From positions 63,046 to 127,045 of the forward strand of contig NZ_KB903838.1 in the NCBI RefSeq assembly GCF_000379825.1: a stretch of 64,000 bases of DNA, read 5' to 3'. The position numbers were made by a program, and so were the translations under genes. Positions 8,535 through 17,829 of this stretch are shown in pieces; the stretch's first letter is position 1, and each line of letters opens with the position of its first letter. Under the pieces are notes generated by a model. It saw only the letters and a program-made list of their open reading frames with translations, had not been told where the DNA came from and searched no databases. This DNA is from Longispora albida DSM 44784 (lineage in GTDB: Bacteria > Actinomycetota > Actinomycetes > Mycobacteriales > Micromonosporaceae).

Positions 8535-9190
8535 TGCACACTCTCCCCGACGGATCGGCGCCCGGCTACTTCGGCGTCTACCCGGCGCTCGTGACGACCA
8601 TCGCCGACCCGGAGTACCAGGGCAAGGTGGAGGTCAGCTTCCCCTGGCTCGGCACGGACGGCAACCGGGAGGTGCGGGCCTGGGCGACGCTGTGCAGCCC
8701 GTACGCGGACAACAACCAGGGCTTCCAGGTCGTGCCGGAGGTCGGGAGCCAGGTCGTCGTGGCCTTCGAAGCCGGGAACCTGCGCCGCCCGTACATCATC
8801 GGGTGTGCCTGGAACGGCAAGGCCAAGGAGGCGGCGGAGCACCAGAAACCCAACAACATCCGGGTCTGGCGGTCGCGGGCGGACAGCAGGCTGGAGTTCG
8901 ACGACGGGCCGGCGCCGAAGGTCTCGGTGACCATGAAGTCCGGGCACAGGGTCGTCATGGACGACGGCGCGCAGGAGATCCTGGTCGAGCACGCCAGCGG
9001 CGCGCAGGTGAAGCTGACCGTGAGCACCGTCGAGGTCAAGTCCAACATGGTGGTGAAGGTCAACGCGATCCTGGTCAACGTCGACGCGCCCATCTCCACC
9101 TTCAACGGCAACGTGATCTGCAAGACGCTGATGGCCGAGGCGTTCGTCATCTCACCCGCCTACACCCCCGGGCTCGGGAACCTGCTGTGA
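8534..9190 (+). CDS. Spike protein, baseplate assembly gpV / VgrG C-terminal type
   Basis: A 218-residue protein with the OB-fold opening of gpV/gp5 spikes (GYFGVYPALVTTIADPEY, then GKVEVSFPWLG and VPEVGSQVVVAFEAGN with YIIGCAWNGKAK). The C-terminal part (VKLTVSTVEVKSNMVVKV and following) has the alternating pattern of a triple-stranded beta-helix needle. It completes the hub encoded just upstream. No PAAR gene is recognised nearby. Confidence 0.9.
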   Translation: MHTLPDGSAPGYFGVYPALVTTIADPEYQGKVEVSFPWLGTDGNREVRAWATLCSPYADNNQGFQVVPEVGSQVVVAFEAGNLRRPYIIGCAWNGKAKEAAEHQKPNNIRVWRSRADSRLEFDDGPAPKVSVTMKSGHRVVMDDGAQEILVEHASGAQVKLTVSTVEVKSNMVVKVNAILVNVDAPISTFNGNVICKTLMAEAFVISPAYTPGLGNLL

Positions 9191-10761
9191 CCGGCGGCGG
9201 GCACGGCTACCAGTTCCGGGCACCCTGGTACGCCAGGGAATCAGCCGGGCTCGGGCTCAACGACCCGCGTGCCTTCGCCCCAGCGATCCAGATGTACGAC
9301 AGGCCGGAGTTCGTGACCCGGCTCGCCGCCGACCCCAGCAACCACCTCAAGTTCACGCCGGAGGACCGCTGGTCGTATCCGGTGCCGGTGGCCTTCCCCG
9401 CTCCCGGTACCGGCCGGGAACGCTTCGCGACCAGCAGGCTCGTGACCACGGGACTCCGCAAGCTCTTCCAGCCCAACCACGACCGGTTCTACGCGGTCGT
9501 CTCCGAGCTGTTCTGTGACGAGCCCGGCCTGCCGCGCGCCGGAGCGCACCGGGACCTGACCGTGCGGTTCGTGCTCCGCCGGCAGCGCTTCGCGTACGAG
9601 GGCACGAAGTCCCAGGCGTGGCGGCTGGCCAAGGACCTGATGCTCGACCTGTACGACCGCCAGTACAAGGGCAAGGGAACCGTGTCGGCGAAGGGAACCA
9701 ACGTCGGCGACCTGGACGACCTGTGGTGGGCGGACCCGGCAGAACGCGAGCGCTTCGAGGCCACACACGGCGACCTGATCGGCCAGCTCGGCGCGCGGAC
9801 GGTGGTCCAGCGGTGGCTGGTGGACCCGGCCACCGGTACCGGCCGCTGGGCCGACCCGGGCGACACCCGCCCGGGTGAGTCCGAACAGGACTATCCGATG
9901 TGGAGGCTGCCGGGCCGCGACGGCGTGTGCGGGGCGGCCAACACGCGGGCGCTGTGGTTCGGCCTCATCCCGACTTTCTCGTCCGAGCACTGGGCCGACC
10001 CGGCCTCGCCCGGCAGGCGGCCCGTGCCCAAGCTCGACGAGAAGGCCATCTACCAGATCCACTGCCGCGTCGTCGAGGACCGGGGCGACTGCCCGGCGCG
10101 CGTCTCCGAGAGCGAGCCCACCGAACCCTTCCGCCTCGCGGCCCCCTACGACCCGGACGGCACCAAGAACCGGGCCGCGACCATCACAGCCCCCGACCTG
10201 CGCACCCTGGCCGCCAGGGCCGGCAAGCCGCCCGGTCCCGGCGGGCTGGCGATCAGCACCCCGCCCGGCTCCGGGCTGAGCTTCAACCCGTTCGGCGGCG
10301 TGCCCAAGCCGGGCTCCGGCTCGCTCGGCGGCGGCGGGATCTGCACCTTCGCCTTCGAGCTGTTCTTCATCGTCTCGCTGTTCCTGTTCCTGATGTTCCT
10401 GCCGATCGTCGTCTTCGCGTTCCAGCTGTGGTGGATGCTGGCCCTGCGGTTCTGCTTCCCCCGGCTGACCATCCAGATCCAGGCCCTCGCCACGTTCTTC
10501 GCCGCCGCGCACGTGGACGTCGTGGCCGACGCCCAGGCAGACCTCCAGGTCCGGGTCGCGCTCAACGACGTCTTCGGGATCACCGTGCCGCCCGGCTCGG
10601 CCGATCCCGGGATCGCCGCCAGCCTCCAGGCCAGCCCGGCCTTCCCCCACGACCTGCTCCAGGACCTCGCTTCGGTCACAGACCCTTCCGGTGTACCCGA
10701 ACCAGCGCCGCCCCCCGCCGAGCCGTCCCGGCCCGACCCGCTGTGCGGGGCCGGGCCGTGA
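9187..10761 (+). CDS. Membrane-anchored CIS baseplate protein (CisA-like candidate)
   Basis: A 524-residue protein. Residues 1-370 are soluble and hydrophilic. Residues about 384-425 form one long hydrophobic stretch (ICTFAFELFFIVSLFLF then IVVFAFQLWWMLAL), long enough for a helical hairpin or two membrane helices, followed by a ~100-residue tail ending in Pro-rich sequence. From memory, Streptomyces CIS need a membrane protein, CisA, that links the particle's baseplate to the cytoplasmic membrane; this gene has matching architecture and lies beside the spike genes. Homology was not tested. The GTG overlaps the previous stop. Confidence 0.65.
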   Translation: MTGGGHGYQFRAPWYARESAGLGLNDPRAFAPAIQMYDRPEFVTRLAADPSNHLKFTPEDRWSYPVPVAFPAPGTGRERFATSRLVTTGLRKLFQPNHDRFYAVVSELFCDEPGLPRAGAHRDLTVRFVLRRQRFAYEGTKSQAWRLAKDLMLDLYDRQYKGKGTVSAKGTNVGDLDDLWWADPAERERFEATHGDLIGQLGARTVVQRWLVDPATGTGRWADPGDTRPGESEQDYPMWRLPGRDGVCGAANTRALWFGLIPTFSSEHWADPASPGRRPVPKLDEKAIYQIHCRVVEDRGDCPARVSESEPTEPFRLAAPYDPDGTKNRAATITAPDLRTLAARAGKPPGPGGLAISTPPGSGLSFNPFGGVPKPGSGSLGGGGICTFAFELFFIVSLFLFLMFLPIVVFAFQLWWMLALRFCFPRLTIQIQALATFFAAAHVDVVADAQADLQVRVALNDVFGITVPPGSADPGIAASLQASPAFPHDLLQDLASVTDPSGVPEPAPPPAEPSRPDPLCGAGP

Positions 10762-13700
10762 GAACCCCGGCGCGGCAGCCAGTGCCGGAGCCGGGTACCG
10801 GGCCGGCCCAGGAAGCGCCGCGCCGCCAGCCAGGTACCGAGGCCAGCCTGTGGCCGAAGCTGGCCGTCAGCCAGCCAGCGGACCGGTCCGAACGCGAGGC
10901 CGACGCCTTCGCCGCCCAGGCCACGGGAGACACCTGCAACGGCTGCGACGCCGGCCAGCCCTGCTCGGACTGCTCAGGCCCGAAGGTCCACCGCTCGGCC
11001 GCAGGGCCAGGCCCGCCCCTGGCCACCAAGCTGGCCCTCGGCGGCGGCGAGCCCCTGGCCAGCGCCGACCGCGAGCACTTCGAACCCCAGCTCGGCACGG
11101 ACCTCGGCAACGTCCGGGTCCACACCGGCCCCCAGGCCGCCGACGCCACCACGCGCGTCGCCGCGCACGCGTTCACGGCGGGCTCCGACATCGCCTTCGC
11201 GCCCGGCAAGTACCAGCCGGAAACCAAGGAGGGCCGCAAACTCCTCGCCCACGAGCTCACCCACGTCGTCCAGACCGGCGGCCAGTTCACCGGCGACATC
11301 CACCGCCAGCCTGCCGGGAGCGGGCTGCTGGCCGAGGCGAAACCGCCGGACGAGGCGACGATGCGGGCCTACATCACTGGCGAGGCTCCGCTCACCGATG
11401 AGCAGCGGATGTTCGATCAGCTGGCGAAACACAAGACGCCGATGTTCCCCGGCAGTGCCCAGTTTCCCGAGCCAGGCGGCTTCCGCAGTGCTGACCTGCG
11501 GCCCAAGGCCCCACCGGGCGCGGTGTGCCCCGGCAGCTGCCACCAGACCCCCCAGGAACTCTGGGAGGCCCAGCAAAGGCGGAACGCGGAGGCCGCTGCC
11601 GAACGCGAGCGCAAGGAACGGCACCAGCGCTGGGAGGCGTCACACCGGAAAGAGCACGGTGCCTTCCTCGGCCGCAGCACCACGCTCGCCGACGACATCG
11701 CCGCGATGAAGGCGGCCATGCCGCAGTACCGGCTGGCGGTGCTCCGGGCGGCCATCGCGCAGCCGCCGTCGAGAATCGTTCTCCCGCCATCCACGTTCAC
11801 CCCGCTCGTCCAGGCCGGACGGCCGGCGATGTCCTGGGAGATGCCCCGCCCTCCCGTCACAGCGGCCCTGGCCGACGCCTGGGTGAACGCCTACCAGGAA
11901 ACCGTGGTCCTGGAGGCCCTGGTCGCGGCCGGCGCGCTGACCCCGGAAGGTACGGCACCCGCGCGGGCGGCGCTGTCAGCGTTCTATGGCGAGCTGCTGC
12001 CGCTGGCGGAGGCTGTCGACACGCAGGAACGGGCCAGGCAGCGGGAGAGCGAGCAGATGAGCGCCGCACTGACGCCGCCCAGGAAGCCGTGCCCGAACTG
12101 CCACAGCCCGGCCCCGCTCCAGTTCCCGGTGTACGTGGCCGGCCCGCCCTCCGGGCCGTGGCTGCGTGATCTGCAAACCAGGGGCCTGGAGGCTGCCACC
12201 GGCGGGCAGTGGGCGGAGGCGCTCCGGTCCTTCGGGTCGGCGACCACCACGATGGACACCATCGTGCTCAGCTACCTGCCCGGCAACGACCCCGCCGTCC
12301 AGGCCTTCACGTACGCGGCCGGGCTGCTGGAACGGCAGCTGGAGATGCAGCGCAAGTTCCCGGACGCCCAGCGTGTGCGAGCGGTGTTCTATCCCAAGGA
12401 CAAGTTCGTCACCAGCCAGGACGACAGCGGCCAGTCCGTCGAGGTGGCCAACGGCATCCCGTGGTACTTCTACCTCACCCACACGCCTTCCCAGAACGAG
12501 CTCCACTACCCGGAAGGTTTCGAGTGGGTACTGCGGGACATCACGTCACCAGGCAGGCCACAGGTCTCCTACGGGCTGTCCGACCAGGAGAAGTTCACCC
12601 GCAGCTACGCCCAGCTCGGCGTGTCGCATCCGCCGCCAGCCCTGTTCGCCAGGCTGAACAACAAGCTCATCTTTCCCGAGGGCATGCTGTACTGGACGAA
12701 CCCAGACGACTCAGAGGGTGAGCTGCGGACCGACGAGCCCCGTTCCCTCGGCGACTGGCTCGGCTACATCGGGCTCGGCATCGCTGGCCTGGCGATCATC
12801 CTGGCCACCGCAGGGCTGGCGACTCCCGGCGTGCTGGCCGGGCTCGGTGTCGCGGCGGCCGGCTTCAGCATCGGGAGTACTCTCGCCGACCTCCAGGAGA
12901 AGTCCGAGCTGGGTATCCGCAAGCCGGAGGACACAGCGAAGGCCCTGCTGTTCATCGCCGCCGACGTCGCGTCGATCCTGTCACTCGGGCTGGGAAAGAT
13001 CGCCTCGAAGGCGGCGGAGGCCGCGCTGATGGCCGGCCGGGTGACCAGGATGACGATCGTGATCGAGCGGGCCGCCGTGCTGGCGGAGGGGCTGACGAAG
13101 GTGCTCAACACCGCAGTCATGATCACCGTTTCCCATGACTTCATCCGGCAGTACCAGGCGATCATGAGCAGCGGGCTGTCCCCGGAGGAACGCAGGGCCG
13201 CCCTGCAGCGGCTGGCCATGAGCGGCCTGCTGCTGGGCACGGTGGTTCTCGCGGGCGCGGCGAGCGGGCGGGCCAAGCCAGGCGAGCCCCCGCCGGGCGC
13301 GGGCAAGGGGCCCGGTGCCCAGCCGGCGGGCAAGGGCCAGGTCCACGCCGAGCCAACGGTCACCATCAAGCTCGACGCGGAGGCGGCCCAGGCCGCGAGA
13401 CCGCCACGCGACACGGGATTCCTTGAGCGCACCGGCAAGTCCGAGACGCTCTCACCCGGCGACGCCGCCCGTGAGCTGCAACTCGCGAAGGAGACGCCGG
13501 CCCAGAAGGCCAGCGGGGAGCCCGGGTTCGCCGCCGAGCACTCGCTCGCCGGAAGCACCGGGGGGAAGAACACGCACACCTGGCGGCAGAAGGCTGACAA
13601 GTCCGGCGGCTGGTGCCGGTTCACGAAGAAGAAGTGCTACTCGCCAGAGGAACTCCGGATCGGAGCGGGCAGCCAGGCCGAGCGGGTCACCGCGGCGAAC

Positions 13701-14396
13701 CTGGCCGATGTCGCGGCCGTGCGCGCCTCCCTGCGGCAGCGGCCAGCCTCCGTGCGGAAACCCGCCGACCACCTCGACTGGGCGGACTACGTCTTCTACG
13801 CCGAACGCAGGCTGCGGATGATCGAGGACGCGCTGAAGGGCACCGGCAAGGTGCCGGACCCGCCCCGGACCTTCGAGTCGTTCCGGACCGCGCACCCGAT
13901 GCAGCCCCAGCCGGACATCGTCCGGCTGGAGATCCAGGGCGCCAGGTTCGAGGCCAAGACCCGCAAGGTCTTCGAGGACGCGCTCGGCCCCGAGCGCGCC
14001 AAGGCCGTCTACGGCCAGGTGTGGATGAGCGAGTCGGCTGCCCGGCCGCTGAACCCGGCGGAGAAGTGGCTGACGCGCGCGGACTTCTTCTACGTCAGCT
14101 CGACCGGGCTGGGGGCGACCGCTTTCACCAACAAGAGCCGGAGCGTGTTCCACGGCAGCACGGTTGACCAGGCCGAGGCGCTGGTGCGCAAGGACCTCGA
14201 CGAGGCCGTGACGAAGTACAGCGGCCACCGGGTGATCCGCAAGACGGGGGAGATCCACGACATCAACCAGGTGTACCTCGTCTACGAGGCCGCGCTGGTC
14301 CCGCAGAACATGCGGCCGGTCATCCAGAAGGCTGTGAAGAAGTTCGAGGGGCAGTACAAGAACACGAGCCTGTCCTTCGACGTGATCTTCCTCTGA
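10758..14396 (+). CDS. CIS candidate effector 1: DUF4157 (eCIS-core) domain, hydrophobic middle, unknown C-terminal domain
   Basis: A 1212-residue protein. An EREAD motif (45-49) is followed by a Cys cluster (Cys60, 63, 69, 72) and the DUF4157 core: FEPQLGTDLGNVRVHTG, AFTAGSDIAFAPGKY and LLAHELTHVVQ with HELTH at 165-169. DUF4157 is a marker of CIS-linked toxins. The middle (~180-650) is charged and helical. A hydrophobic block at ~660-840 resembles the membrane segment before the toxin tip in polymorphic toxins. The last ~280 residues start with HTWRQ and GGWCRF (~935-955) and resemble the end of the next gene. I cannot assign an activity to this tip. No immunity gene is visible. GTGA overlap with the upstream stop. 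Confidence 0.8.
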   Translation: MRTPARQPVPEPGTGPAQEAPRRQPGTEASLWPKLAVSQPADRSEREADAFAAQATGDTCNGCDAGQPCSDCSGPKVHRSAAGPGPPLATKLALGGGEPLASADREHFEPQLGTDLGNVRVHTGPQAADATTRVAAHAFTAGSDIAFAPGKYQPETKEGRKLLAHELTHVVQTGGQFTGDIHRQPAGSGLLAEAKPPDEATMRAYITGEAPLTDEQRMFDQLAKHKTPMFPGSAQFPEPGGFRSADLRPKAPPGAVCPGSCHQTPQELWEAQQRRNAEAAAERERKERHQRWEASHRKEHGAFLGRSTTLADDIAAMKAAMPQYRLAVLRAAIAQPPSRIVLPPSTFTPLVQAGRPAMSWEMPRPPVTAALADAWVNAYQETVVLEALVAAGALTPEGTAPARAALSAFYGELLPLAEAVDTQERARQRESEQMSAALTPPRKPCPNCHSPAPLQFPVYVAGPPSGPWLRDLQTRGLEAATGGQWAEALRSFGSATTTMDTIVLSYLPGNDPAVQAFTYAAGLLERQLEMQRKFPDAQRVRAVFYPKDKFVTSQDDSGQSVEVANGIPWYFYLTHTPSQNELHYPEGFEWVLRDITSPGRPQVSYGLSDQEKFTRSYAQLGVSHPPPALFARLNNKLIFPEGMLYWTNPDDSEGELRTDEPRSLGDWLGYIGLGIAGLAIILATAGLATPGVLAGLGVAAAGFSIGSTLADLQEKSELGIRKPEDTAKALLFIAADVASILSLGLGKIASKAAEAALMAGRVTRMTIVIERAAVLAEGLTKVLNTAVMITVSHDFIRQYQAIMSSGLSPEERRAALQRLAMSGLLLGTVVLAGAASGRAKPGEPPPGAGKGPGAQPAGKGQVHAEPTVTIKLDAEAAQAARPPRDTGFLERTGKSETLSPGDAARELQLAKETPAQKASGEPGFAAEHSLAGSTGGKNTHTWRQKADKSGGWCRFTKKKCYSPEELRIGAGSQAERVTAANLADVAAVRASLRQRPASVRKPADHLDWADYVFYAERRLRMIEDALKGTGKVPDPPRTFESFRTAHPMQPQPDIVRLEIQGARFEAKTRKVFEDALGPERAKAVYGQVWMSESAARPLNPAEKWLTRADFFYVSSTGLGATAFTNKSRSVFHGSTVDQAEALVRKDLDEAVTKYSGHRVIRKTGEIHDINQVYLVYEAALVPQNMRPVIQKAVKKFEGQYKNTSLSFDVIFL

Positions 14397-14405
14397 GGCG
14401 GTCCG

Positions 14406-17393
14406 ATGCGCCGTCTCCGTACCCTCGCCCGTTCCCCGGCTCCCGGTCGTCCCGAGCCGGAGAAGGAGGACGAGAAGCAGCCGGTGCGCCGGGCTGTCGC
14501 GGCGGCGGGGATCTGGCCGAAGCTCGCGGTGAGCCAGCCTGACGATCCGCTGGAGCGGGAGGCCGACGCTGTCGCCGACCGGGTGACCGGACAGTCCACA
14601 GGGGACTGTTGTGCCGGGTGCGCGGCGGGGAAGGGCTGCTCGGGTGAGCCGAAGGTGCACCGGGCGGCGGCCGGGCCCGCTCAGGGGCTGCTGCCGGTGA
14701 ATCTGGCGCTGGGTACGGGGCAGCCGCTCGACCAGCCGGCCCGTGACTTCTTCGAGCCGAGGCTGGGCCGGGATCTGGGGGCCGTGCGCGTCCACACCGG
14801 CCCGGACGCGGCGAGTGCCGCCGGGCAGGTCGCGGCGAAGGCGTTCACGAGTGGCACGGACATCGCGTTCGGGGCCGGCATGTACTCGCCCGGTACCGAG
14901 CACGGCCGCCGGCTGATCGCGCACGAGCTCGCGCACGTCGTCCAGGGCACCGGCGACGTGATCCACCGCAAGCCGATGGACCCGGCGAACACGCATACCT
15001 GGGACTGGTACGACTCGGAGGAGCACCGCAAGAAGTACGACTATCTCGGCACGCTCAACGCGGCGCCGGGCGCGGCCCAGGCGGCAGCCGCGAGCTTCGA
15101 GAACCAGGCCCCGCCCGCGACGGACGAGGAACGGGCCGCGTTCGAGAAACGGGCACTGACCCTGGTCCGGCTGACAGCGCTGAGCCAGGTCGGCGAGCAC
15201 CGCAGGGCGCTGGAGGCCCGGAAGGCCGACTTCCTGGCGATGGTCAGCGCCGCGCAGGCCGGACCGGAAGCCGAGAGCAAGGCCGGCGGCACCAGTACCA
15301 CATCGAAAGATCTCGCCGCGGCGGTCCGGGCCGCAGCGAAGGCCGCGACCGAACTGGGTGAGCTGAAGAAGACGCTGACCGGCCTGCGTGACACCGCGCG
15401 CCGGGCTGTCCGGGTGAACGGCGGCCCTGACACGCTCCCGGCGGAGATGCAGACGCTCTGGGACTCCGCGCAGCCGCACTCCGCGCCGGATGTGCTGCCC
15501 CGGGTCCTGATGGCCAGGCACCAGATGACGGCACCCGGCCTGAGCTGGGGTTCGAAGAAGGTCGTGCTGATGGACCTCGGCCGCGACCTCGGCAAGCTCC
15601 GCGAGCGCCAGATCGGCGGTACCGACGCGGCACTCGGCCTGGTGTACCGGGACTTCCCGTTCCTGGCCGAGCTGAAGGCATCGTGGATCCTGACCGGCAA
15701 GAGCCACGCCGGGACGGCCGCGACGGCAGGCAAGGGCCTGGCGGCCTCGGCGATCACCCTGCCCGTGCTGGCTCCGGTCGCCGGCTACCTGCTGCACTAC
15801 GCGTACAAGGCCGACGTGATGCCTGGCGAGCAGGCGCTGTTCGCCGCCGTGACGTCCTCCTTCGACAAGCTGCTCGGCAACACCGACGAGGCGATCCTGA
15901 AGATCGGGTCGGGCAGCATCCACCCGCTCGACCTGCCCGGTGCCGTGGCGGCCACCCGTGGCCGGATGCCCGCCGCGCTCAAGGCGGCTTTCGACCAGCT
16001 GAGCAAGGACCGGGAGGTCGCCAAGTTCGCGGTGGAGATGGTGATGGCGCTCGGCATCGCCGTCCTGACGGGGCTGACGGGCGGGCTGGCCGGGCTCGGG
16101 TTCGCAGCAGCCGCCGCAGCGACCGGGGCTGTGGCGGCGGGTGCTGGTGCCGTGCAGGTCGGTGAGCAGTTCAAGTCCATGATGGACAGGCAGGTCCTGT
16201 CCTCTGCGGCGGCGAACCCGGAGAAGACGCTGCTGGGCGTGGGCGCGCCGGGCATGTTCGAGTGGACCATGCTCGGGATCGCCGCTGTGCTGACGGCTGT
16301 CGACCTCGCAACGGTCGCCCGCCAGCTCGGCGGCCTCCGCCCGGCGTTCCACGAGCCGCCGAAGCTGCCCGCGACGGCGCGGCCCGGTGAGCCCGTGCCA
16401 CCCAAGGCCCCGGCTCCGGCTGCGGCTGTGGAGGCCGCCGAGGCGCGGGTACTCCAGGCGGGCAAGGGGCCGGTCGCGCCCACCGCGCAGCAGGTCGACG
16501 CGGAGCTGGCGATCGTGCAGCGCTCGCAGACGGCGAAGTCCACCGTGCCCGGCTACGACGTGGAGGTGCGGCTGCCCAACGAGCACGTGTGGCGGCGCGG
16601 CCCGAACGGCAGCTGGTGCCGCTTCTCCAACGGCCGGATCTGCGTGCCGGGCATGCCGGGCAAGTCGGCGGCCGAGGCGATCAAGAGCCCGGCCGACATC
16701 GCCAAGTACCTCGACCCGCACATGCCGGACATCACGAAGCCGCCTCCCGGGCTGACCACGGCCGACGACCTGCTGATGTGGGAGCGGTACAACCTGTACT
16801 ACCGCGAGCGGGTGGTCAGCATCCGCGACGACCTGGCGGCGACGGGCCGCACGAGCCGCGACTTCCCGCGCGACTTCGAGAACTTCCGCTCGACGTTCGA
16901 CAAGAAGCTGTGGGCCGCGCGGGAGGGCAAGCTGGTCCAGGGTGTGACGGCCGGCGTGCTCAGCGACATCGCCGCCGAGTCGGGCGCGGTGCTCCAGAAC
17001 GTTGGCGTGAGCCGGATCCCGAATCCCGGGGTCGGCCAGGTGCACTATCTCGACCACTTCCTGCCCCGGACCAACGTCCGCGCCACCGGCGTCTCCGGCA
17101 AGAACTACGACTTCACCGGTAAGACGACCCGGGCGCAGCTGGAGCCGGTCGTGCAGCGCGACATCGACGAGGCCATGCTCAAGTACCACGGCAAGGTGTA
17201 CTTCCGCCGGCCAGGCTACGAGCTGTCCGGCCAGCCGATCATCGTCGACGAGATCGTGATCAACTATTCGAGCCTGGGCCTGACGGCGGCCCAGAAGCAG
17301 GAGCTGGTGGCGATCGGCAAGGACTACGCGGCGTTCAAGGGCGCCGACGTGAAGATCGGCTTCTTCGACTACACGAAACCGGCGGTGCCGTAA
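14406..17393 (+). CDS. CIS candidate effector 2: DUF4157 protein with a paralogous C-terminal domain
   Basis: A 995-residue relative of effector 1. The order is the same: LEREAD (49-54), Cys68/69/72/78, DUF4157 core with FEPRLGRDLGAVRVHTG and IAHELAHVVQ (HELAH at 173-177), a helical middle, hydrophobic stretches (~435-465, ~540-585, ~615-640) and a tip from about residue 727. The tip shares with effector 1 the order H-x-WRR, GSWCRF, a distal Cys, a YYRER-x5-DDL-like helix, DFENFRSTF, and a late RDIDEAMLKYHG segment. The middles differ, so the pair looks like old duplicates that diverged outside core and tip. GAGGCGG precedes the ATG. Confidence 0.8.
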   Translation: MRRLRTLARSPAPGRPEPEKEDEKQPVRRAVAAAGIWPKLAVSQPDDPLEREADAVADRVTGQSTGDCCAGCAAGKGCSGEPKVHRAAAGPAQGLLPVNLALGTGQPLDQPARDFFEPRLGRDLGAVRVHTGPDAASAAGQVAAKAFTSGTDIAFGAGMYSPGTEHGRRLIAHELAHVVQGTGDVIHRKPMDPANTHTWDWYDSEEHRKKYDYLGTLNAAPGAAQAAAASFENQAPPATDEERAAFEKRALTLVRLTALSQVGEHRRALEARKADFLAMVSAAQAGPEAESKAGGTSTTSKDLAAAVRAAAKAATELGELKKTLTGLRDTARRAVRVNGGPDTLPAEMQTLWDSAQPHSAPDVLPRVLMARHQMTAPGLSWGSKKVVLMDLGRDLGKLRERQIGGTDAALGLVYRDFPFLAELKASWILTGKSHAGTAATAGKGLAASAITLPVLAPVAGYLLHYAYKADVMPGEQALFAAVTSSFDKLLGNTDEAILKIGSGSIHPLDLPGAVAATRGRMPAALKAAFDQLSKDREVAKFAVEMVMALGIAVLTGLTGGLAGLGFAAAAAATGAVAAGAGAVQVGEQFKSMMDRQVLSSAAANPEKTLLGVGAPGMFEWTMLGIAAVLTAVDLATVARQLGGLRPAFHEPPKLPATARPGEPVPPKAPAPAAAVEAAEARVLQAGKGPVAPTAQQVDAELAIVQRSQTAKSTVPGYDVEVRLPNEHVWRRGPNGSWCRFSNGRICVPGMPGKSAAEAIKSPADIAKYLDPHMPDITKPPPGLTTADDLLMWERYNLYYRERVVSIRDDLAATGRTSRDFPRDFENFRSTFDKKLWAAREGKLVQGVTAGVLSDIAAESGAVLQNVGVSRIPNPGVGQVHYLDHFLPRTNVRATGVSGKNYDFTGKTTRAQLEPVVQRDIDEAMLKYHGKVYFRRPGYELSGQPIIVDEIVINYSSLGLTAAQKQELVAIGKDYAAFKGADVKIGFFDYTKPAVP

Positions 17394-17438
17394 GAGGCCA
17401 GAACGGTGCGGTGACGCGGCTGGGGGAGTGTCGGCGGC

Positions 17439-17822
17439 GTGGCTGATGTGGTGGACGAGTGGCTGGGCACGGGCCTGCGGTTCCCCGTGCGGCCCGGCGC
17501 CGGGTACGTGACCGGGATGGAACTGGTCCGGCAGTCGGTGGAGGCGATCCTCGACACCGAGCCGGGCGAGCGGATCATGCTGCCGGCCTTCGGGTGCGGG
17601 CTGCGCAGGTACCTGATGGCTCCCAACACCCTGACCACCCGCACGGCGATGCGGGAGGACATCCTCAACGCCCTCGCCACCTGGGAGCCCCGGATCCAGG
17701 TCACCAACGTTGCGGTGACGCCCGGTGAGGAACCCTCGCTGGTATGGATCGAGATCTCGTACGTGCGGCTGGCGGACCTCCGGCCGGACAATGTGGTCTA
17801 TCCCTTCTACCTGACCAGGTAA
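17439..17822 (+). CDS. Baseplate wedge protein gp25 family (Pvc9-like)
   Basis: A 127-residue GPW/gp25 protein, the usual size. The signature is clear: GTGLRFPVRP, then VRQSVEAILDTEPGERIML, PAFGCGLRRYLM and a strand ending 'ISYVRLADL'. gp25 clamps the sheath-initiating ring to the baseplate. GGGGGAG lies ten bases before the GTG. The gpJ-like gene follows after seven bases. Confidence 0.93.
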   Translation: MADVVDEWLGTGLRFPVRPGAGYVTGMELVRQSVEAILDTEPGERIMLPAFGCGLRRYLMAPNTLTTRTAMREDILNALATWEPRIQVTNVAVTPGEEPSLVWIEISYVRLADLRPDNVVYPFYLTR

Positions 17823-17829
17823 AAGGGCT

